Below, in pieces: positions 1 through 5,578 of a stretch of 10,000 nucleotides of DNA. The stretch spans positions 67,501-77,500 of the forward strand of contig CAJNDS010000317.1 of the NCBI GenBank assembly GCA_905221605.1. Reading direction: 5' to 3'. The translations under genes and the position numbers were made by a program. Origin of the DNA: Symbiodinium natans. Lineage: Eukaryota; Sar; Dinophyceae; Suessiales; Symbiodiniaceae. The notes below the pieces were generated by a model that was not told the origin of the DNA, ran no database searches, and saw only the letters and a program-made list of their open reading frames with translations. Numbering within the stretch: the stretch's first letter is position 1; the number at the start of each line of letters is the position of its first letter.

Positions 1-56
1 TTTAGGGTTTAGGGTTTAGGGTTTAGGGTTTAGGGTTTAGGGTTTAGGGTTTAGGG
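1..56 (+). repeat. Telomere-type array, eight perfect TTTAGGG units
   Basis: Eight uninterrupted TTTAGGG heptamers start at the first base of the window, so the array may continue to the left. TTTAGGG is the canonical telomere repeat of plants, many algae and several alveolates. The G-rich strand reads 5' to 3' on the + strand. A genuine left chromosome end would show CCCTAAA here, so this array is either internal or the right-hand end of a sequence joined to what follows. Confidence 0.97.
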
Positions 57-84
57 TCCGCGCCCCGCCCCCCTGTGGTTTGGG
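50..84 (+). repeat. Telomere-adjacent 35-bp repeat, copy 1
   Basis: This copy begins with the last TTTAGGG unit of the left array, continues through a GC-rich stretch (TCCGCGCC, then CGCCCCCC) and ends TGTGGTTTGGG. It matches 124-158 at 34 of 35 positions; the one difference is C at 64 against A at 138. The start-to-start distance is 74 bp. The arrangement resembles a telomere-associated repeat fused to a telomeric unit. Function unknown. Confidence 0.9.
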
Positions 85-116
85 TCCCCCTGTGGGGTGG
101 TGTGGTTGGGGTTTGG

Positions 117-130
117 TTTAGGGTTTAGGG
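117..130 (+). repeat. Two further TTTAGGG units
   Basis: Two perfect TTTAGGG heptamers follow a G/T-rich stretch (85-116) that looks like decayed telomeric sequence. The second unit is also the start of copy 2 of the 35-bp repeat. Confidence 0.9.
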
Positions 131-158
131 TCCGCGCACCGCCCCCCTGTGGTTTGGG
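124..158 (+). repeat. Telomere-adjacent 35-bp repeat, copy 2
   Basis: Near-identical direct copy of 50-84, again preceded by and including TTTAGGG. Sequence after 158 does not resemble what follows copy 1 at 85, so similarity ends sharply at the same internal point. This suggests a duplication unit made of a telomeric heptamer plus a 28-bp GC-rich tail. Confidence 0.9.
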
Positions 159-175
159 CAGGGTGGGTGCTCAAA

Positions 176-430
176 AACGTCTTTTGGACCGCATTCCCCC
201 CACATTGGCCCCCCAACCCCCCGGACCCCCCCAATACTCTGGCCCTCCCGGCCCCTTCCCACTGGCCCTTTCCTGGCCTGCAATGAGGGTCAGCGGGATT
301 AAGGGGGGGGTCAGGCGCGTTAGGGTCAGGCCCAAAAGGGGAGGGGCGTGAGGGGGGGTTAGAGGGGGGGCCAGGAGAGGATGGGGGGGGGTGGGGTTAA
401 AGGAATAGGTTTGCGTGGGGTGGGAGAAAA
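176..430. other. Strand-asymmetric tract: C-rich then G-rich
   Basis: About 176-284 is strongly C-rich with runs of five to seven C. It then switches to a strongly G-rich stretch at about 285-430 with many runs of four to nine G and GTTAGGGTCAGG-like telomere echoes. Closely spaced G runs on the + strand of the right half would be expected to form G-quadruplexes. Open frames on both strands here (97-351 and 171-449) are proline- or glycine/arginine-rich by-products of composition and are not called as genes. Confidence 0.7.
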
Positions 431-535
431 ATATTAGATGGCCCTCCACAATCGGGCCAGAGCTCTTCGCACCTGCCGAAGCATTCGAGCCGCTGCTGCA
501 TCCTAACCTTCACAGCATCTACGCCCCATTACAGC

Positions 536-658
536 AAACCCTAAACCCTAAACCCTAAACCCCTAAACCCCTAAACCCCTAAACCCCTAAACCCGAAACC
601 CTAAACCCTAAACCCTAAACCCTAAACCCTAAACCCTAAACCCTAAACCCTAAACCCT
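536..658 (-). repeat. Telomere-type array (AAACCCT) with octamer variants
   Basis: Seventeen contiguous units in the CCCTAAA orientation: three AAACCCT, four AAACCCCT octamers at 557-588, one AAACCCG at 589-595, then nine perfect AAACCCT. It is followed by decaying CAACCCAAACCCC. The orientation is opposite to the array at 1-56, so the two G-rich strands point toward each other across about 480 bp. The clustered octamers suggest local amplification of one variant rather than random decay. Confidence 0.96.
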
Positions 659-790
659 CAACCCAAACCCCATTCTCCGTCCCTGGACACGCTGCGGTGA
701 GGGGTCTGGGTCCTCCTGGCCTGGGGGCCTTAGGGTAGCAGGAGGCGGGCAAGCGACCTGGGTCGACTTTCACCATAAGGGCTTGGGCGC

Positions 791-812
791 CGCCCCCCTC
801 TGTAGGGGGGCG
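791..812 (+). other. GC-rich hairpin with 9-bp perfect stem
   Basis: The arms CGCCCCCCT and AGGGGGGCG pair perfectly around the four-base loop CTGT (800-803). It lies in single-copy-looking GC-rich sequence between telomeric and G-tract repeats. No U-run follows, so it is not a bacterial-type terminator. It may be a chance or structural feature of GC-rich repeat DNA. Confidence 0.6.
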
Positions 813-837
813 CCTGGGCCCTGAGTTCAGGGTTTAC

Positions 838-902
838 GGGGGGTGGGGGGGGTGGGGGGGGGGGGGGGGGGGGGGGTATACCATGGGTGGGTGGGTGGGG
901 GG
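838..902 (+). repeat. Poly-G tract with a 23-G homopolymer
   Basis: G-rich low-complexity sequence containing an uninterrupted run of 23 G at 854-876, followed by GGGTGGGTGGGTGG-type sequence. It is likely to fold as a G-quadruplex. Run length is error-prone in sequencing. The 94-residue minus-strand open frame covering it (827-1111) has a poly-proline end created by this tract and is not supported as a gene. Confidence 0.85.
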
Positions 903-1173
903 GGCAGTACCGACACGGGATAAAAATACATATACATCAAAGAGTATTTTTTCCGTTGGACGATCACATCTTCGTAGTACAGTTCCATAGGCCTGCGATT
1001 CTGCAGGCCGAGTTGGTTTTTTTTGCTGGAAAACAAGAGAATTGGGCTTGAAGTTTCACAGGCCAAGTTGGATGCGACACCGGGGAAATCAATCCAGAGC
1101 GGCCGTCCCAAAAAAAACAGACATGTGGAGGTTATCCGGTCCTTTAGTTTAACAAATGAGTGTTGATTTTTTT
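903..1173. other. Unassigned single-copy-looking stretch
   Basis: Mixed-composition sequence between the G tract and the GGT-rich tract. I see no recognisable gene, RNA or repeat apart from a short T run at 1017-1024. Confidence 0.4.
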
Positions 1174-1216
1174 GGTGGTGCTGGTGGTGGCGGTGGTTGC
1201 AGTGGTTGCGGTGGGG
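1174..1216 (+). repeat. Short GGT-rich imperfect tandem tract
   Basis: An imperfect GGTGGT/GGTTGC tandem tract (GGTGGTGCTGGTGGTGGCGG and onward). In the frame starting at 1156 it reads as a glycine-rich stretch with a few cysteines, ending in a stop at 1392. The frame has no recognisable domain and is treated as a microsatellite-like tract. Confidence 0.55.
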
Positions 1217-2074
1217 ATCATGCTGGTGCCGTCTTGAGTGTAGGTTATAGTCTCATAACTGCCGTGACTCTTCCGATTGAGCACCGACATATCATGTTGC
1301 CTTCAGTTTTTATCGTGGCTTGCAGGGGTTGGGGTCTTGGCAGCACCGCAGGCTTCTCGTCCCGAGGGCATCGTATACATAATCTTTCTTAAGCTTTTGA
1401 GAACCCGTATACTCTGGTCACATGCTCAGACAGTTTTTTGTCGTGGCTCAGGCAACAGCGGCATAACCACCCTGACCCAGCTCAACTCGACACTCGTCCC
1501 AGTTTTCGGTCCGGCCTTTGTCATGCGCGGCTCAGCGCGTGGGAGCACGTGCCTAGCAGCTGGTAGGTACCTATGAAAGTCATCTATAGGGTTGAGTTGG
1601 CTTAGGGTTTAAGTCCTTCTTGGTGGTGTTGAGGTGTTCAGGGCTTAGGGCCAGGGCTTAGGTTCGGAAAACACCTTAAGGAGCCTGTTTCAAAATGCGT
1701 CAAGTAAATTCGAGAATATGTAGGCCTTAATTGCAGGGTTTGGGGAGTTGACGGCATGCAAATGACTGCTCAAAAAAGTTTTCACCTTAGCGCCTCGTGG
1801 TTCCATTTCGGACTCCTTACAGGGGCGGTCTTGTTCTCCTTTTTTGTTGGCTTTCCGCCTCCTTCGTGTGGCCCTTTTTGGACATGATGCGCAACGTGGA
1901 TATGTCCTGCAAAAATCTAGTGGAGGCTCAGTTGGCTACTTGCAAAGGTTTTGCTGGGGTGGGCGGGTGGCAGGGGGGAGTGTGGTTCTGCGACCCCCAC
2001 AGACCTCGCTGGTTCTAAAGAACATGAGTTGTTTGGCCCGGCGAACTCTGGTAGATGTCCAACGTTGTTGGGCA
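1217..2074. other. Unassigned region with decayed telomere-like motifs
   Basis: No gene is supported. Short open frames (1277-1576, 1797-2018 and 1844-2119) overlap in different phases and resemble no family I know. Around 1588-1670 there are scattered TTAGGG-type motifs (GGCTTAGGGTTTAAG, CAGGGCTTAGGGCC) that look like decayed telomeric DNA. TAGGTACCTATG at 1564-1575 resembles the repeat B family found further right. Confidence 0.4.
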
Positions 2075-2093
2075 GGGGGGGGGGGGGGGGGGG
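2075..2093 (+). repeat. 19-G homopolymer
   Basis: Uninterrupted run of 19 G on the + strand. It is one of three G runs of 19 to 23 bases in the window, all on this strand, and is a likely quadruplex and replication-slippage site. Confidence 0.9.
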
Positions 2094-2254
2094 CTAACAG
2101 AAACCCTTGTGAGAGTTGAACCTCTTGAACACCAAGGACCAAGGCCACTTGCGACAGCAGTCTGAGTAGTGCGCATAACGCGCCTGTGAACCACACAGGA
2201 CCATCCAATAAAAAACTGAAATTATTTTACTTCGAACGTCCCCACCTTATGGAT

Positions 2255-3137
2255 TTGGATTTGGGCACTCCAGGGAGTTTCTGGGGTAGGCACTCAAGGG
2301 AGTCTCTAAAAGTTAGGCACTCCAGGCAGTCTCTGGGGTTGGGCAGCACTCCAGGGGGGCACTCCACTCATCTCTGGGGTTGGGCATTTCAGGAAGTGTC
2401 TGGGCTGCGGACTCCAGAATCTCTGGGGTTCGGCAATCCAGCAAGTCTCTGGAAATCAGGAAGTCTCTTAAGTGGGGCACTCCAGCAGTTCCTGGATTTG
2501 GGCACTCCGGCACTCCACAACTGTCTTGGGCACCCCAGAATTCTCTGGGGTTGGGGTTGGGCACCCCGGGAGACTCTAGGGTTGGGCCTGAGAGTCTCTG
2601 AGGTTGGGCACTCCAGTAAGAATCTGGGCACTTGGAGTTTGTGCAGGAGTCTCTCAGACAGGAATTTTGAAGGCACTCTAGGGAGTCTCTGGCACTCCAG
2701 GCAGACTTTGGGCACTCAGATGCAGGCAGGGAGATTTGTGGGGTAGGGAGACTGTGGGGTTGGGCACCAGACTCGGGGTTGTCCGTGCGTGTCTGGGTTG
2801 GGCCATCCCAGGAGTCCTTTTCAGGGTTCAGGCAAGGCCTCTGCGGTTGGGCACTCCAGGGTTGGGCACGGAGTCTGGGTTGGCAATCTAGGGCTCCAGG
2901 CACTCCACACTCCAGAGTCTCTGGGGTTGGGCACTAAGGAGACTCTGGAGTTGGGCCTCCAAAGTTAGGGTTGGGCACTCCAGACGTCTGGTTGCACTCC
3001 ACTCCAGGAGTTGGGCACAGGGAGACTCTGGGGTTGCAGGAGTCTCTGGGTTGGGCACTCCCCAGCAAGTTTCTGAAATTGGGCACTTCAGGCAGACTCT
3101 GGGTTGGGCACTCCTTGGGCATTTCAGGGAGTTTCCC
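2255..3137 (+). repeat. Minisatellite A, first block (about 26-bp unit)
   Basis: A long, degenerate tandem array. The typical unit is TTGGGCACTCCAGG followed by GAGTCTCTGGGG, with a period of 26 bp where intact and many small indels and truncated units. Each unit contains a dyad, ACTCC and GGAGT separated by AG, so single strands could form small repeated hairpins. Open frames on both strands (for example 2186-2746 on + and 2313-2903 on -) encode repeated LGLGTPG or WSAQPQRL-like peptides. These follow from the repetition, drift between phases and lack conserved domains, so no gene is called. The same family recurs at 5579-6030 in the same orientation. Confidence 0.93.
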
Positions 3138-3340
3138 ACACCAAAATACCATGATCCTTAGGGAACCTCAAGAAGAAGAACCCTGATCTTGCGGACACGG
3201 CATGAGAAGATCCATATGCACGAGTGGCTCGATTATGGCAGCCCCATCATCTTGGGGCCCACTACCTAATGTAGGGGCCTTACTAAATAGAATTGGGTTT
3301 TGGGGGTCATTACAGTATACTTATGTAGGGACGTAGGGAC
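3138..3340. other. Unassigned spacer between repeats A and B
   Basis: About 200 bp of non-repetitive sequence between the end of minisatellite A and the start of the ATAGGGG family. Nothing recognisable is seen in it. Confidence 0.4.
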
Positions 3341-3610
3341 CATACTGGCATACTAGGAGTAAGAGTCCCTAAAGTAGCCGCCTATCTGTTTTGGATAGGG
3401 GTCTATCGTAAGAAGGGTAGGTCCCTATCCCTGGCCCCCTACCCCAGGCGATAGACCCCTATCCCGAGGGGTCTCCCCGATGTGGATAGGTACCTATGCA
3501 TAGGCCCCCGTCCGGAAAGGATAGGGGTCTACATATGGGGCTGTTGTCCGGACCTGGACCCCTATCCGTGGCATAGACCCCTTTCCGATAGGGCCCTATC
3601 CGTCCCTTCC
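3341..3610. repeat. Repeat B, first block (ATAGGGGTCTAT family, mixed orientation)
   Basis: Diverged short repeats built on GGATAGGGGTCTAT and its reverse complement ATAGACCCCTATCC, with forward copies near 3393-3405 and 3519-3530 and reverse copies near 3461-3474 and 3567-3585. A perfect 12-bp palindrome CCTATGCATAGG lies at 3493-3504 and recurs in the second B block. The left edge carries CATACTAGGAGTAA (3349-3362) and GTCCCTAAAGTAGCC (3365-3379), both of which have partners at the far edge of the second B block. Confidence 0.85.
3493..3504. repeat. Perfect 12-bp palindrome CCTATGCATAGG
   Basis: The sequence equals its own reverse complement. Identical copies lie at 5387-5398 and 5422-5433, with a one-base variant at 5352-5363. 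This ties the two B blocks together as one family. Confidence 0.85.
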
Positions 3611-3626
3611 TTCGTCGCCTCACAAC

Positions 3627-4105
3627 TATACCCTAAGCCCTGAGTCCCTACACCCTAAACCCTAAGCCCTAAGCCTGAGCCCTAAAAAACCTAATCCCTA
3701 AACCCAAAAAGAAACCCTAATCCCTAAAACCCTAAACCCTAAATCCAGCCCTAAACCCCAAAAAATCCTAAACCCTAAAGAACCCCTAAGAAACCCTAAT
3801 CCCTAAAAACCTTACAGCCTAAATCCAGCCCTAAACCCTAAAAAACCTGTCCCTAAACCCTAAACACTAAACCCTAAAGCCTAAACCCTAAACCCTAAAC
3901 CCTAAACAACCCTAAACTATAAAAACCCCGAAACCCAATACGCCCTACACCCTAAGAACCCCTGAGCCCAAAACCCGCAAAACCCTAAACCCTAAAAAAC
4001 CCTGAACTTCAAACCCCGAAGACCCTAACCCCTACACCCCTAAGCTCTGAACCCTAATGAATCCAAACCGTCAAAAACCCTAAACCCTAAACTCTACAAA
4101 CCCCT
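3627..4105 (-). repeat. Degenerate CCCTAAA domain, left part
   Basis: Decayed telomere-like sequence in the CCCTAAA orientation with many variants (CCCTAAGCC, CCCTAAAAAACC, CCCTACACC, CCCGAAACC). It keeps a higher-order repeat of about 80 bp: GAAACCCTAATCCCTAAAA occurs at 3711-3729 and 3790-3808, and TAAATCCAGCCCTAAACCC at 3740-3758 and 3820-3838. The array has therefore been re-amplified after mutation and is not simply an eroded telomere. Confidence 0.9.
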
Positions 4106-4106
4106 A

Positions 4107-4238
4107 AACATAGGCACTTGTTTTTTCAAGCCCATCATGCCAGCATTGTCTGTGCAAATGGGGGCCGCCAAACCCCCCCCCGCCCCCCCCCCGCTTCATT
4201 CTGTGTCGAAGCCATCATGCGAGTGTTGTGTTTGCAGA
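4107..4238 (+). repeat. CATCATGCGAG module, copy 1
   Basis: A two-part element embedded in telomere-like DNA. Part a (4107-4163) has AACATAGGCA, then TTTTTTCAAGCCCATCATGC, a GCATTGTCTGTGCAAAT segment and a G run. Part b (4192-4238) has GCTTCATTCTGTGTCGAAG, CCATCATGCGAGTGTTGTG and TTTGCAGATA. The parts are separated by a C-rich stretch and resemble each other. Two further copies lie at 4552-4805 and 4877-4999. Confidence 0.85.
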
Positions 4239-4281
4239 TAGCCCTAATGCCTAAACCCAAAAAGAAAGCCTAATCCCCAAG

Positions 4282-4510
4282 AAACCCTAAACCCTAAACC
4301 CGAAACCCTAAACCCGAAACCCGAAACCCGAAACCCGAAACCCTAAAACCCTAAAACCCTAAACCCTAAACCCTAAACCCTAAACCCTAAACCCTAAACC
4401 CTAAACCCTAAACCCTAAACCCTAAACCCTAAACCCTATAAACCCTATAAACCCTAAACCCTAAACCCTAAACCCTAAACCCTAAACCCTAAACCCTAAA
4501 CCCTAAACCC
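4282..4510 (-). repeat. Well-preserved telomere-type array (AAACCCT)
   Basis: The best-preserved interstitial telomeric array of domain C. It contains five AAACCCG variants (4296, then 4310, 4317, 4324 and 4331 in tandem), two AAAACCCT octamers (4345-4360), eleven perfect AAACCCT units (4361-4437), two extra AT dinucleotides giving AAACCCTAT 9-mers (to 4448), then eight perfect units (4449-4504). It lies between copies 1 and 2 of the CATCATGCGAG module. Confidence 0.97.
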
Positions 4511-4551
4511 AGCCCTATGCCAACTTCAAACCGAAAACCCTAAACCCCCCT

Positions 4552-4805
4552 AAACATAGGCATGTTTTTTCAAGCCCATCATGCGAGCATTGTGTGTGCA
4601 AAGGGGGGGGGGGGGGGGGGGGGGTGACAGCATCGGTTTGCGCTCCTCCAAGCAATTGGGGGGGGTTGCACAGGGCGGGGGGGGGCGTCAGAAAAAGAGG
4701 CCCGATCCGGGTCTGCTTGTTCCAGACGCTTCTCGGCAGGAAGCCGAGGCGAATTCTTTTTCGAACCCATCATGCGAGTGGTGTTTGCAAATGGGAGGGG
4801 GGGGG
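4552..4805 (+). repeat. CATCATGCGAG module, copy 2
   Basis: Longest of the three copies. Part a (4552-4624) has AAACATAGGCATG, TTTTTTCAAGCCCATCATGC, GAGCATTGTGTGTGCAAA and a run of 22 G. Part b (4751-4805) has AATTCTTTTTCGAACCCATC, ATGCGAGTGGTGTTTGCAAA and another G run. About 125 bp of unrelated G-rich sequence lies between the parts. Open frames at 4579-4818 on both strands have glycine or proline homopolymers produced by the G run and are not called as genes. Confidence 0.87.
4603..4624 (+). repeat. 22-G homopolymer
   Basis: Uninterrupted run of 22 G directly after the GTGTGTGCAAA segment of module copy 2. Copies 1 and 3 have shorter G runs at the same place, so the homopolymer is an expanded part of the module. 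Confidence 0.9.
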
Positions 4806-4812
4806 TAAAAAT

Positions 4813-4876
4813 CCCTAAACCCTAAACCCCCCCCAAAAAAACCCAAACCCTAAGAATCTTTAAGTCCTAAGAACCT
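4813..4876 (-). repeat. Short degenerate CCCTAAA stretch between module copies 2 and 3
   Basis: CCCTAAACCCTAAACCCCCC followed by A- and C-rich variants and CCTAAGAATC. It separates the second and third copies of the CATCATGCGAG module. Confidence 0.75.
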
Positions 4877-4999
4877 AAACAGAGGCATGTTTTTTCAAGC
4901 CCATCATGCGAGCAGTGTGCGTGTCAAATGGGGGGGGGCTGCGCCCCCCCCCCCCCCCAACCCCCCCGCTTAATTCTTTTTCGAACCCATCATGCGGGG
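4877..4999 (+). repeat. CATCATGCGAG module, copy 3
   Basis: Part a (4877-4938) has AAACAGAGGCATG, TTTTTTCAAGCCCATCATGC, GAGCAGTGTGCGTGTCAAAT and a run of nine G. Part b (4968-4999) has GCTTAATTCTTTTTCGAACC and CATCATGCGGGGA, then breaks into telomere-like sequence without the TGTTTGCAAAT end seen in copy 2. Between the parts the G run at 4930-4938 faces a run of 15 C at 4944-4958, which could pair as a G/C hairpin. Confidence 0.85.
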
Positions 5000-5213
5000 A
5001 AGAATCCCTAAACCCCAAAAAACCCTAAACCCTAAAAATCTGTAAGCCCTAAAAACCCCCTTGAACCCCAAAAAACCGAAACCCTCCCTAAACCCTCAAC
5101 CCGAAAACCCCTAAAGCCTAAAAAGATCTGAGGCCTGAACAAGAAATCCTAAACCCTAAAACACTGAAACTCTGAACCCCCCAAAAACCCTACAAGAACC
5201 CTACACCCTAAAC
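5000..5213 (-). repeat. Degenerate CCCTAAA domain, right part
   Basis: Decayed telomere-like sequence in the CCCTAAA orientation, with variants such as CCCTAAAAACC, CCGAAACCC, CCCTAAAGCC and CCCTACACCCTAAACTC. It ends near 5213 where the sequence becomes non-repetitive, shortly before the second B block. Confidence 0.85.
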
Positions 5214-5244
5214 TCTCGCTCGAGCACAAGTGATACATTTGTTA

Positions 5245-5545
5245 CCAGAGGGGTCTATGGGTTTGTGGGTAGGGTCTATGCGAAGGGGGGTAGGGGCCTA
5301 TGAACAATGGATAGGGGTCTGTGTAGGGGGGTGGTATAGGTAGGGATAGGGTCTATGCATAGGGGTCTATGGGAAAAGCCATAGGGCCTATGCATAGGGG
5401 TCTATGCAGAAACGGATAGGGCCTATGCATAGGGTCCCACCACGGACGGAGAGGGCTCAGGGAATAGGACCCTATCCCAAAACCATAGGGGTCTCTATAG
5501 GGGTCTATGGACGCCTATCATAGGGGGCTACTTTAGGGACCTATC
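5245..5545 (+). repeat. Repeat B, second block (ATAGGGGTCTATG family)
   Basis: About 300 bp of diverged ATAGGGGTCTATG and CCTATGCATAGGG units, mostly in the forward orientation, with at least one reverse-type unit (GGACCCTATCCC near 5467-5478). It contains perfect CCTATGCATAGG palindromes at 5387-5398 and 5422-5433 and a variant at 5352-5363. Its right edge carries GGCTACTTTAGGGAC (5526-5540), the exact reverse complement of 3365-3379 at the left edge of the first B block. Confidence 0.87.
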
Positions 5546-5549
5546 TTCG

Positions 5550-5563
5550 CATACTAGCAGTAA
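5550..5563 (+). repeat. Edge motif CATACTAGCAGTAA
   Basis: Matches CATACTAGGAGTAA at 3349-3362 with one difference. It is itself a quasi-palindrome (TACT and AGTA around AGC), so the match is compatible with either orientation. It sits between repeat B and minisatellite A. Confidence 0.7.
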
Positions 5564-5578
5564 TTTTCCGACTCTGCA

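Noticed and set aside
1-56. Calling this the left chromosome end
   Set aside because: The orientation is wrong: a left end on the + strand should read CCCTAAA.
97-449. Overlapping + and - frames rich in Pro, Gly and Arg next to the telomeric repeats
   Set aside because: They derive from the C-rich and G-rich tracts. The + frame includes telomere-like coding (LGFGLGFRV) and has no protein family signal.
791-812. Intrinsic transcription terminator
   Set aside because: No T-run follows the stem, there is no upstream gene, and the genome appears eukaryotic.
2186-2903. Open frames of 186 and 196 codons on opposite strands across minisatellite A
   Set aside because: They encode only degenerate repeat-unit peptides, overlap each other antisense, and the 26-bp unit shifts phase each copy. 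No conserved domain is visible.
4579-4818. Three overlapping frames with Gly or Pro homopolymers around the 22-G run
   Set aside because: The homopolymer run lacks stops in every phase and the frames lie within a repeated non-coding module.
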